Origin: Streptomyces sp. NBC_00691
GTDB lineage: Bacteria; Actinomycetota; Actinomycetes; Streptomycetales; Streptomycetaceae
Assembly (NCBI RefSeq): GCF_036226665.1
Contig: NZ_CP109007.1
Coordinates: forward strand, 1,962,501 to 2,026,500
Reading direction: 5' to 3'
DNA length: 64,000 bases
Under the pieces are notes generated by a model. That model ran no database searches, was not told the origin of the DNA, and saw only the letters and a program-made list of their open reading frames with translations. Made by a program: the position numbers and the translations under genes. Positions 51,923 to 59,919 of this stretch are shown piece by piece; the first letter of the stretch is position 1; each line of letters opens with the position of its first letter.

Positions 51923-52324
51923 ATGGCTGAGGCTCCCCACATCTGTCCGACGCTGACGTACGAGGACGCGAAGGCGGCGATCAGCCTGCTCACGGACGGC
52001 TTCGGCTTCCGTGCGAACGCCGTGTACGAGACCGAGGACGGACGAGTGGCGCACGCCGAGCTGTCGTACGGGAACGGCATGGTGATGCTGGGCAGCAAGG
52101 GCACCGGCAGCGAGTTCGACAAGCTGATGACCGACGCCGGTCCGGTCGGGGTGTTCGTGCACGTGGACGACGTCGACGAGCACCACGCGCGGGCGGTGGC
52201 CCACGGCGTCGAGATCGTCATGCCGCCCAGGGACCAGGAGTACGGCTCGCGGGACTACATGGCGCGGGACGGCGAGGGCAACATCTGGAGCTTCGGGACG
52301 TACAGCCCCGGCGCCGCGGAGTAG
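51923..52324 (+). CDS. VOC family (glyoxalase/bleomycin-resistance fold) protein
   Basis: The 133-residue protein has the YRD-type VOC pattern: HICPTLTYEDAKAAISLL, AHAELSYGNGMVMLG and VGVFVHVDDVDEHHARA, and RDYMARDGEGNIWSFGTY with the usual metal-site region. ATG at 51923 has GAGGAA nine bases upstream; a GTG at 51914 is possible. Substrate unknown. Confidence 0.87.
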   Translation: MAEAPHICPTLTYEDAKAAISLLTDGFGFRANAVYETEDGRVAHAELSYGNGMVMLGSKGTGSEFDKLMTDAGPVGVFVHVDDVDEHHARAVAHGVEIVMPPRDQEYGSRDYMARDGEGNIWSFGTYSPGAAE

Positions 52325-52373
52325 CCGGGCGCCGGGGAGGTCTCCCTGCGGGATCCCCGGGCGGGGGAACCCG

Positions 52374-53813
52374 TCACGCTCCGCCGGTGTGGACCTGGAA
52401 CGCGGCCCGGCGGACGGCCTTGGCCAGGGCCGGGTCCGGGTGGGCGGCGGCGAGGGCGACCAGCACCTGCACCGTACGGGGGTGGCCGACGGCCCTGATC
52501 TCGTCGAGGAGCGCCGGGACGGTGCCCTGCACGGCGGAGTCGAGGTGCCGGACGAGCAGCTCGCTCTCTCCGTGGTCGGCGACGGCCGCAGCCGTGTCGA
52601 CCCAGAGCCAGGTGGACTCCTCGCGGGTGAGGACCTCCTGGGCGTCGTCGGGGTCGGCACCCTCGTACTCGGCGAGCCAGAGCAGCGCGTACGGCCGCAG
52701 GGAGGGTTCGGCGACGGTGGCCCGCACCTCGGCCTCGGCGGGGGCGCCGACGACCCGGAGCGCCTCGAAGGCGAGCCCGCGCAGCAGCGCGTCCTCGCCG
52801 CGGGCGACGGTGAGGAGTTCGCTCACCGCGCTGGAGAGGGTGCGGGCCGCGAGCCAGGCGCGGTACTCGGCGCGGGCGGGGCCGGGGGTGAGCCGGGCGC
52901 AGCCGCGGAGCATGTCCTCGGCGGACTGCTCGATGTTCCCCGCGGGGCTCTGCGCGGCGACGCAGATCTGCTCCAGCTTGACCCAGACCGCCCAGTTGCC
53001 GAGCGGGGTAAGGGTGGCGTGACGCCCCTCCGCACCGGGGGCCAGGGTGAGCGCGCCGACGGCCGCCAGGCCTTCGAGCGCCCAGTCGAGCAGGGCCGGG
53101 AGGCCGTCGGTGCTGTCGGGCCCGTCCGTGCCGTTCCCGGCGGGCGCCTCGGTGGTCCCGGCGGCGGCCTGTTCGGCCCCCGGGACCTCGCAGCGCTCCT
53201 CGCGCAGCTCCGCGACGCGCTGGCCGAGCAGGTCGAGCAGGGCGGGGACGAGCACCGGGCCCTGGGAGAGCTGGAGCAGCGACAGGACCTGCGGGAGGGC
53301 TTCCACGACCTCGGCGACGGCGCTCGGCGCGACGCCCTCGGCGGCCGGGTGCACCAGGGACCAGGCGTCGAAGAGGGCGACCCAGCCGCGCAGGACGGCG
53401 GAGTCGTCACGGTCCCAGGCGTGCAGCCGCCAGCCGGGGCGGGCGGTGTCGCCGTGGAGCTCGACGAGGCCGGCGAGCCGGGCGCGGTCCCAGCCGGCCC
53501 GGATCTGGCCGGGCGTCAGGTTCAGTGCGGCGGCGGCCCGTTCCTGGGCGGGAGCGGCTCCGGGGCCGCTGCGGGGTGCCGCCGTGGCGCCGCGCTCGAC
53601 GGCCGCCCAGCGGGCGATCCGTACGGCGTCGGCGAGGACGTGCCGGGCCTGGCGGGCGAGCTCCGCACGGGGCGGAGTGCCCTCGGGCGGCCGCGGCGCC
53701 GGCCGGGTGCGCCGGGTCGTCACGGCCCGTCGGGCGGTGGCCAGCGCCCGCGGGCGGACGAGTCGGAGTCTGGAGTTGCGCGCCAATGGTTCATCGGGCT
53801 TTCGAGACGTCAC
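52374..53813 (-). CDS. Conserved helical hypothetical protein (HEAT-like)
   Basis: The 479-residue protein is Ala/Leu/Glu-rich and almost all helical. The C-terminal third (about 350-470) has repeat-like helices: LLRGLAFEALRVVGAPAEAE, LRPYALLWLAEYEG and VQVLVALAAAHPDPALAKAV, reminiscent of HEAT repeats. GTG at 53813 gives the longest supported frame; the TTG at 53786 is the alternative. No motif assigns a function. Confidence 0.72.
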   Translation of the reverse strand: MTSRKPDEPLARNSRLRLVRPRALATARRAVTTRRTRPAPRPPEGTPPRAELARQARHVLADAVRIARWAAVERGATAAPRSGPGAAPAQERAAAALNLTPGQIRAGWDRARLAGLVELHGDTARPGWRLHAWDRDDSAVLRGWVALFDAWSLVHPAAEGVAPSAVAEVVEALPQVLSLLQLSQGPVLVPALLDLLGQRVAELREERCEVPGAEQAAAGTTEAPAGNGTDGPDSTDGLPALLDWALEGLAAVGALTLAPGAEGRHATLTPLGNWAVWVKLEQICVAAQSPAGNIEQSAEDMLRGCARLTPGPARAEYRAWLAARTLSSAVSELLTVARGEDALLRGLAFEALRVVGAPAEAEVRATVAEPSLRPYALLWLAEYEGADPDDAQEVLTREESTWLWVDTAAAVADHGESELLVRHLDSAVQGTVPALLDEIRAVGHPRTVQVLVALAAAHPDPALAKAVRRAAFQVHTGGA

Positions 53814-53946
53814 GGGGGCAGTCTTCCCGCTGACGGCCCGAAAGCCCAATCGGAATCGGCCGTGCCGTCCCCCGACGGCCTCCTTCGTGGCACTGTCGGG
53901 GCGCCGTCGGGGTGCCGTCCGGGCGGTGTCGGGGCGCCGTCCGGGC

Positions 53947-55074
53947 CTAGAGGAGCGGGGTGAGGAAGCGGCGCAGCGCCTCCTCGTAGCGGACCGGGTC
54001 GGCGTTCCACATCGCCGCGTGCGGGGCGTGCCGGACGGTCTGGAGGGTGACCAGGTCGGGGCGGCGGGCGGCGAGTTCGACGGACCGTTCCCAGGGGGCG
54101 AGGGTGTCGTCGGGGCCGTGGAAGAGGAGTACGGGGACGCGCAGCGCGCCCGGCTCGGAGACGTCCTCCAGGAGGTCGCCGTGCTGTCCGGTCCTGCCCT
54201 GGGCCGCGCGGACCGCGAGCGGGAGCAGGGGGGCGGGGACATGGTGGGCCGCCGCGAGGTTGCGGAGGGTGGCCTCCCAGTCCAGGACGGGCGAGTCGAG
54301 GACGAGGCCGCCGATCCGGTCGCGCACCCCGGACTCGGCGGCGGCGCGCAGGGCCATCGAGGCCCCGGTCCCCCAGCCGTGCAGCACGACCTTCGACGCA
54401 CCCCGGTGGACGGCGTAGCGGATGGCGGCGTCGACGTCGCGCCACTCGGAGTCGCCGAGGTGGGCGAGGCCGTCCGGGGAGGCCGGTGCTCCCTCGTCGC
54501 CTCGGTATGCGGGGACGAGGACGGGGATCTTGCGGCGGTTGAAGAAGGGGACGACGTTCAGCGGGTGCTCGCGGGTGGTGCCGAGGCCGTGCAGGGCGAT
54601 CACCCAGGTGGTGCGGGGCGCGGCCACCAGCCAGGCCGGCAGGGGGCCGAGCTCGCCGGGGATCTCGACGTCCTCGTGGGCGAGCCCGAGGGCGCTGATC
54701 GGCGTGCCGATGTGCAGCTGGGGGGTGAGGCGGACGCGGGAGCCTGGGCCGAGGACCCCGCGCTCGACGCGTTCGAGGCGGCGGACGACGGTGTCCGCGG
54801 TGTGCGGGACGCGGTCGAGGACCGGGCCGGCGACCGCGTGCTGGCCGTGCCCCTCCATTCCGTACGTGCCGGGGCGCAGTGAGGCGAGGCTGCGGGTGAG
54901 GGTGATCCGTTCGGGGCCCGTGGCGTGCACGGTGAGTTTGGGATCCCCGGGCAGGGGACGTCCGGACGGCACCTTGAGGGCGACGTCGCTGGCGTACCGG
55001 CCGGCCGCGAACGCGACCGCGCCGACACCGAGCAGAGTGGTGACGGCCGCTGCCGTCGCTGTAGCCGGGCGCAC
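53947..55074 (-). CDS. Alpha/beta hydrolase family protein, membrane-anchored
   Basis: The 375-residue protein has an N-terminal membrane helix or signal (about residues 6-28), then an alpha/beta-hydrolase domain: TWVIALHGLG (oxyanion region), VVLHGWGTGASMAL (nucleophile Ser in HGWGTGAS, an altered GxSxG with Thr-Gly-Ala-Ser order), LLFHGPDDTLAP (Asp) and RHAPHAAMW (His). The nucleophile elbow is unusual. GTG at 55074. Substrate unknown. Confidence 0.85.
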   Translation of the reverse strand: MRPATATAAAVTTLLGVGAVAFAAGRYASDVALKVPSGRPLPGDPKLTVHATGPERITLTRSLASLRPGTYGMEGHGQHAVAGPVLDRVPHTADTVVRRLERVERGVLGPGSRVRLTPQLHIGTPISALGLAHEDVEIPGELGPLPAWLVAAPRTTWVIALHGLGTTREHPLNVVPFFNRRKIPVLVPAYRGDEGAPASPDGLAHLGDSEWRDVDAAIRYAVHRGASKVVLHGWGTGASMALRAAAESGVRDRIGGLVLDSPVLDWEATLRNLAAAHHVPAPLLPLAVRAAQGRTGQHGDLLEDVSEPGALRVPVLLFHGPDDTLAPWERSVELAARRPDLVTLQTVRHAPHAAMWNADPVRYEEALRRFLTPLL

Positions 55075-55483
55075 GCTCCCAGTCTCGGCAGGGTGCGGGC
55101 GGAGTGCCACCGGTGGGACCCGTACGGACCCGGGCGGGGGTCTCGCCGGGAAGGGGCGGCGGGGGTCGCGGCTCGCGGGGCCTCCGGGCCCCCGGGGAGT
55201 GACATGGGTCTCGCCCGCGGGGTCCCCCGGTCGGATGGTTCCGTCCAGGGAGCGGAACCGGGTGACGGTGGAGGAACCGGGGCAGGTCGCATGTGCCCGG
55301 TGATGGCCCGGATTACCCGGGGTTGCGGGGTGACCGCATCGTGGACAGCCGGCCCTGCGGGACCGTAAGCGGAATCTGTTGACACCGGTTTGGGACACCA
55401 CACCGCCCGACCCAGTTCATCTTCCGTTCACCCAGGTTGCTTACGTTCGTCCAGCCACTGACGTCAAACGATTGCCTGGGTAA
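55075..55483. promoter_or_regulatory. Regulatory region upstream of the phosphate permease
   Basis: The 409-base gap lies between the hydrolase gene (leftward) and pit (rightward), and must hold both promoters. The pit-proximal part carries the PHO-box-like repeat listed separately. The rest shows no gene that I can support. Confidence 0.45.
55415..55443 (+). promoter_or_regulatory. PHO-box-like direct repeats
   Basis: GTTCATC at 55415 and GTTCACC at 55426 are direct repeats exactly 11 bases apart, followed by a weaker third unit TTGCTTA at 55437. This is the layout of Streptomyces PhoP binding sites, and it lies 41 bases before the phosphate permease start. Confidence 0.65.
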
Positions 55484-56752
55484 ATGGAACACATCACGCT
55501 GCTGCTCGCCATTGTGGTCGTGACAGCTCTCGTGTTCGATTTCACGAACGGTTTCCACGACACCGCGAACGCGATGGCCACCACCATCTCGACCGGTGCT
55601 CTCAAGCCGAAGACGGCGGTGGCCATGTCCGCCGCGCTGAACCTCGTCGGCGCGTTCCTGTCCGTGGAGGTCGCCAAGACGATCTCCGGCGGGATCATCA
55701 ACGAAGAGGGCATTCGTACAGAGGTGATCTTCGCCGCGCTGGTCGGCGCCATCCTCTGGAACCTCCTGACCTGGCTGCTCGGACTTCCGTCCAGCTCCTC
55801 CCACGCCCTCTTCGGCGGTCTCATCGGTGCCGCGGTCATGTCGGCCGGCTGGTCGGCCGTGAACGGCCCGACCATCGTCACCAAGGTCCTCATCCCGGCC
55901 GTCGCCGCGCCGCTCGTCGCCGGCCTCGCCGCGATGGCCGCCACCAAGCTGACGTACAGGATCAAGGCCAACCCCGAGGCGAAGGCCACGGCCAAGGGCT
56001 ACCGGGCCGGCCAGATCGCCTCCGCCGGTCTCGTCTCCCTCGCCCACGGCACCAACGACGCCCAGAAGACGATGGGCATCATCACCCTCGCCCTGGTCAC
56101 CCAGGGTGTCGTCGCCCCCGGCTCGAACCCTCCGCTGTGGGTCATCGTCTCCGCCGGTGTCGCCATCGCCCTCGGTACGTACCTCGGTGGCTGGCGCATC
56201 ATCCGCACCATGGGCAAGGGCCTCACCGACCTCCAGCCGCAGCAGGGCTTCGCCGCCCAGACCAGCGCCGCGACGGTCATCCTCGCCTCCTCCCACCTGG
56301 GCTTCTCGCTCTCCACCACCCAGTCCTGCTCGGGTGCCGTGATGGGTGCCGGTCTCGGCCGCAAGGGCGGCGTCGTCCGCTGGTCGACCGCCACCCGGAT
56401 GTTCGTCGCCTGGGGTCTGACCCTGCCCGCCGCGGCCGTGGTCGGTGCCGGTGCCGAGTTCCTCACCAAGCAGGGCCCCTGGGGCATCGCCGCCGTCGCG
56501 GTCCTGCTGATCGCCGGCTCGGGCGTCATCTGGTCGCTCTCCCGCCGCAAGCCGGTCGACCACCACAACGTCACCGCCGACGACCTCGACGCCGAGCCCG
56601 CGGGCGTCGTGACCACGGCCATGGCGGCCGTCACCCCGCCGCCGGCCGCCGGTTCCTTCGCCGCCGTCACGGACGAAGACCTCAAGGCCACCATCCCCGC
56701 GCCGGCCCCCACCGACCCGACCGCTCCCCCGGCCCCCGCCGCCACGGTCTAA
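55484..56752 (+). CDS. pitH2: Inorganic phosphate transporter, PiT family
   Basis: The 422-residue membrane protein has the paired PiT signatures FDFTNGFHDTANAMATTIS (N-terminal) and SLAHGTNDAQKTMGIITLAL (central), and about ten helices. PiT proteins take up metal-phosphate with protons at low affinity. A soluble Ala/Pro-rich C-terminal tail (about 365-422) is present. I recall this locus as pitH2 in S. coelicolor, a PhoP-regulated gene, and a PHO-box-like repeat lies upstream. A 12-base gap separates it from the small membrane protein gene, so they form an operon. Confidence 0.93.
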   Translation: MEHITLLLAIVVVTALVFDFTNGFHDTANAMATTISTGALKPKTAVAMSAALNLVGAFLSVEVAKTISGGIINEEGIRTEVIFAALVGAILWNLLTWLLGLPSSSSHALFGGLIGAAVMSAGWSAVNGPTIVTKVLIPAVAAPLVAGLAAMAATKLTYRIKANPEAKATAKGYRAGQIASAGLVSLAHGTNDAQKTMGIITLALVTQGVVAPGSNPPLWVIVSAGVAIALGTYLGGWRIIRTMGKGLTDLQPQQGFAAQTSAATVILASSHLGFSLSTTQSCSGAVMGAGLGRKGGVVRWSTATRMFVAWGLTLPAAAVVGAGAEFLTKQGPWGIAAVAVLLIAGSGVIWSLSRRKPVDHHNVTADDLDAEPAGVVTTAMAAVTPPPAAGSFAAVTDEDLKATIPAPAPTDPTAPPAPAATV

Positions 56753-56764
56753 GGAACCAACGAC

Positions 56765-56986
56765 ATGAAGATCGACTGGGCAGCTCTCGGCTCCGTCTTC
56801 GGAGTCAGCCTCGTGGCGACCGTCGCCCTCGTGGGCCTCTTCTCCCTCGGCATCGTCGGCCTCACCAAGCAGGAGGAGGCCGCCGCCCGCGGCGGCTCCG
56901 CGGTCCTGGCCCGTACCTCCGCCTACGCCTGCTTCGCCCTGTGCGCGGCGGCCGTCGCGTACGGCATCTACCTGATCGTCGCCTGA
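56765..56986 (+). CDS. Small membrane protein downstream of pit
   Basis: The 73-residue protein has two membrane helices (VFGVSLVATVALVGLFSLG and YACFALCAAAVAYGIYLIV) and a short charged loop with TKQEEAAARGG. It begins 12 bases after the permease stop, so it is co-transcribed. Function unknown; possible permease accessory. Confidence 0.78.
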   Translation: MKIDWAALGSVFGVSLVATVALVGLFSLGIVGLTKQEEAAARGGSAVLARTSAYACFALCAAAVAYGIYLIVA

Positions 56987-57001
56987 CGGTCCGAGCCCGG
57001 C

Positions 57002-57043
57002 CGGCGGGGCGGTCCGCACCTTCGGGTGCGGGCCGCCCCGCCG
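57002..57043 (+). terminator. Terminator after the phosphate permease operon
   Basis: A 19-bp stem with one G-U pair (57002-57020 with 57025-57043) closed by a TTCG tetraloop, 16 bases after the stop. Confidence 0.88.
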
Positions 57044-57109
57044 TCGTGTTTGTGGTGCTTCGCACAGTGACCCGATGCAGGTCAAGGGTGAGTTGACGGC
57101 TGTTCTCGG

Positions 57110-57235
57110 GCCGTGGTGGACTGCCGAGGCCATTACGGCGGCAGCAGAGGAAGTCCGGTGCGAATCCGGCGCGGTCCCGCCACTGTGACCGGATCCGAGG
57201 GGTCCGGGAGTCAGGAACTCTCGCCGCCGGTCACG
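57110..57235 (+). ncRNA. Cobalamin riboswitch
   Basis: The conserved core is present: GCAGCAGAGGAAGTCCGGTG (57141-57160), CGAATCCGGC, the B12 box GCGGTCCCGCCACTGTGA (57171-57188) and the distal GGAGTCAGGAACTCTCGCC (57207-57225). It lies about 40 bases upstream of cobD, which starts the cobalamin gene set. Binding of adenosylcobalamin would lower expression of the downstream genes. The outer stem limits are approximate. Confidence 0.93.
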
Positions 57236-57273
57236 TCGATCCAGGGCGCGGACCCTGAGTGAGGACATGCGCC

Positions 57274-58263
57274 ATGCCCGGCCGCAGCAGTGCCAGCCGT
57301 CTTTCCCCGAACGGATTCGCGTACGGAGCGGCCGCGGGTCTCGCCCTCGACCTGCTCGTCGGCGATCCCCGCCGCGGACATCCCGTCGCCGCGTTCGGCC
57401 GGGCGGCCGCCGCGGTCGAGAACCGCCTCCACCACGACCACCGCGGCTGGGGCGCCCTGCACACCGCCGTCTGCGCCGGCTCCGCCGTCGCCGTCGGAGC
57501 GCTCGCCGCCCGGGCCGTACGGAACCGGCCGGCCGCCGCCGTCGCCCTGACCGCCGCCTCCGTGTGGGCCGTCGTCGGCGGTACGACCCTGGGGCGGGAG
57601 GCCCGCGCGATCGGCGGCGCGCTCGCCGCCGGGGACCTGGACGTGGCCCGGGAGCGGCTGCCGCATCTCTGCGGGCGCGACCCGCAGTCCCTGGACGGGC
57701 CCGCGATGGCCCGCGCGGTCGTCGAATCGGTCGCCGAGAACACCTCCGACGCCGTGGTCGGCGCCCTCTTCTGGGGCGCGGTCGCGGGCGTGCCCGGCCT
57801 CCTCGGCTTCCGGGCCGTCAACACCCTCGACGCGATGGTCGGCCACAGGTCGCCGCGCCACCGCCGCTTCGGCTGGGCCTCGGCCCGGCTCGACGACGTG
57901 GCCGGCTGGCCCGGGGCCCGGCTGACGGCCGTCCTCGCGACCGTCGCCGGCGGAGACCCGCGCGGTGCGCTGCGGGCCTGGCGGTCCGACGCGGCGCAGC
58001 ACCCCAGCCCCAACGCGGGCCCCGTCGAGGCCTCCTTCGCGGGCGCCCTCGGCGTCCGCCTCGGGGGCACCCTGTCGTACGGCGGCCGCGTCGAGTACCG
58101 GCCGGTGCTCAACGGTGAGGGGCGGGCCGTCGAGGTGACCGACATCGACCGGGCCGTACGCCTGTCGCGCCGGGTCACCGGACTCACTCTGGCCGCCTGT
58201 GCGGGCGGCCGGATCATCATCGGCGCCCTGGCCGCGTCGACCCGGAAGCGGAGGAACGCATGA
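57274..58263 (+). CDS. cobD: Adenosylcobinamide-phosphate synthase CobD/CbiB
   Basis: The 329-residue membrane enzyme attaches aminopropanol to adenosylcobyric acid. It has LALDLLVGDPRRGHPVAAFGR near the N-terminus (shown here in parts: LLVGDPRRGHPVAAFG), VAENTSDAVVGALFWGAVAG and FRAVNTLDAMVGH, all CbiB signatures, with several membrane helices. ATG at 57274 has TGAGGAC upstream; an in-frame GTG at 57259 is less likely. The stop overlaps cobQ by ATGA. Confidence 0.94.
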   Translation: MPGRSSASRLSPNGFAYGAAAGLALDLLVGDPRRGHPVAAFGRAAAAVENRLHHDHRGWGALHTAVCAGSAVAVGALAARAVRNRPAAAVALTAASVWAVVGGTTLGREARAIGGALAAGDLDVARERLPHLCGRDPQSLDGPAMARAVVESVAENTSDAVVGALFWGAVAGVPGLLGFRAVNTLDAMVGHRSPRHRRFGWASARLDDVAGWPGARLTAVLATVAGGDPRGALRAWRSDAAQHPSPNAGPVEASFAGALGVRLGGTLSYGGRVEYRPVLNGEGRAVEVTDIDRAVRLSRRVTGLTLAACAGGRIIIGALAASTRKRRNA

Positions 58264-59807
58264 GGGGTGGGGGACTGCTCGTCGCCGGGACCACGTCCGA
58301 CGCCGGCAAGAGCGTCGTGACGGCCGGCATCTGCCGCTGGCTGGTCCGCAAGGGGCTGAAGGTGGCGCCGTTCAAGGGGCAGAACATGTCCCTCAACTCC
58401 TTCGTCACGCGGGAGGGCGCCGAGATCGGGCGCGCCCAGGCCATGCAGGCGCAGGCCGCGCGGGTGGAGCCCACCGCGCTGATGAACCCGGTCCTGCTCA
58501 AGCCCGGCAGCGACCGGTCCAGCCAGGTCGTCCTGATGGGCAAGCCGGTCGGTGAGCTGAGCGCCCGCGGGTTCTTCGGCGGGCCCGGGGGGTCGTCCCC
58601 CGGGAAAGCGCTGCACGGGGGCCGGCAGCAGGAGCTCTTCGAGCCGGTCCTCGCCTGCCTGGAGGAGCTGCGGAGCACGTACGACGCGGTGATCTGCGAG
58701 GGCGCGGGCAGCCCGGCCGAGATCAACCTGCGGCGCACCGACATCGTCAACATGGGCATCGCGCGGGCCGCGCGGCTGCCCGTCGTGGTCGTCGGCGACA
58801 TCGACCGGGGCGGGGTCTTCGCCCAGTTCTTCGGTACGACGGCGCTGCTCGCGCCCGAGGACCAGGAACTGATCGCGGGCTACCTCGTGAACAAGTTCCG
58901 CGGTGACGTCGCCCTGCTCGAACCGGGCCTGGACATGCTGCAGGGACTCACCGGGCGGCGGACCTTCGGCGTCCTGCCGTACGCCCACGGGCTCGGCATC
59001 GACGAGGAGGACGGCCTGCGGGTCTCGCTGCGGGGTGCGGTGCGCGAGTCCGTCGTCGCGCCGCCGGTCGGCGAGGACGTGCTGCGGGTCGCGGTCTGCG
59101 CGGTGCCGCTGATGTCCAACTTCACCGACGTGGACGCGCTGGCCGCCGAGCCGGGTGTCGTCGTGCGGTTCGTCGACCGGGCCGAGGAGCTCGTCGACGC
59201 GGATCTGGTCGTGGTGCCCGGCACGCGCGGGACGGTCAAGGCGCTCGCCTGGCTGCGGGAGCGCGGCCTCGCCGACGCGCTGGCGCGGCGGGCCGCCGAG
59301 GGCCGTCCGGTGCTCGGCGTCTGCGGCGGCTTCCAGGTCCTCGGCGAGCACATCGAGGACGAGGTGGAGTCCCGGGCGGGAGCCGTCGACGGGCTCGGAC
59401 TGCTGCCTGTACGGGTGCGGTTCGCGCGCGAGAAGACGCTCGCCCGGCCGGTGGGCTCGGCGCTCGGGGAACGGGTCGAGGGGTACGAGATCCACCACGG
59501 CGTCGCAGAGGTGCGCGGCGGGGAACCGTTCCTCGACGGGTGCCGGGTGGGGTCCGTGTGGGGTACGCACTGGCACGGCTCCCTGGAGAGCGACGGGTTC
59601 CGGCGGGCCTTCCTGCGGGAGGTCGCGTCGGCGGCCGGGCGCCGGTTCGTGCCGGCGCCGGACACGTCGTTCGGGACGCTGCGGGAGGAACAGCTGGACC
59701 GGCTGGGGGATCTGATCGAGGAGCACGCGGACACCGACGCGTTGCTCCGGTTGATCGAGGAGGGAGCTCCTTCGGGGCTGCCGTTCGTGCCGCCCGGTGC
59801 GCCGTGA
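58260..59807 (+). CDS. cobQ: Cobyric acid synthase CobQ
   Basis: The 515-residue enzyme amidates four side chains of adenosylcobyrinic acid a,c-diamide using glutamine and ATP. It has an N-terminal dethiobiotin-synthetase-like ATP domain (AGTTSDAGKSVVTAGIC, then KVAPFKGQNMSLNS) and a class I glutamine amidotransferase domain with VLGVCGGFQVLGEHI (active Cys) and the His in THWHGSLESDGF. Translationally coupled to cobD. Confidence 0.96.
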   Translation: MRGGGLLVAGTTSDAGKSVVTAGICRWLVRKGLKVAPFKGQNMSLNSFVTREGAEIGRAQAMQAQAARVEPTALMNPVLLKPGSDRSSQVVLMGKPVGELSARGFFGGPGGSSPGKALHGGRQQELFEPVLACLEELRSTYDAVICEGAGSPAEINLRRTDIVNMGIARAARLPVVVVGDIDRGGVFAQFFGTTALLAPEDQELIAGYLVNKFRGDVALLEPGLDMLQGLTGRRTFGVLPYAHGLGIDEEDGLRVSLRGAVRESVVAPPVGEDVLRVAVCAVPLMSNFTDVDALAAEPGVVVRFVDRAEELVDADLVVVPGTRGTVKALAWLRERGLADALARRAAEGRPVLGVCGGFQVLGEHIEDEVESRAGAVDGLGLLPVRVRFAREKTLARPVGSALGERVEGYEIHHGVAEVRGGEPFLDGCRVGSVWGTHWHGSLESDGFRRAFLREVASAAGRRFVPAPDTSFGTLREEQLDRLGDLIEEHADTDALLRLIEEGAPSGLPFVPPGAP

Positions 59808-59919
59808 GCGCGGGGCGGCTCGCCGAGAGGTCCGCGGACGCCCCCCGTGGGGCGTTCCACGCCGTCGACGGCCCCGGGCCGTCGTTCGAACATTCGCGAT
59901 CTGAAGGAGTGACCGGCCG
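59808..59919 (+). other. Short gap between cobQ and chelatase gene
   Basis: These 112 bases contain the ribosome site of the chelatase gene (AAGGAGTG at 59901-59908) and no room for another gene. The large cobN chelatase gene is not here. Confidence 0.8.
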
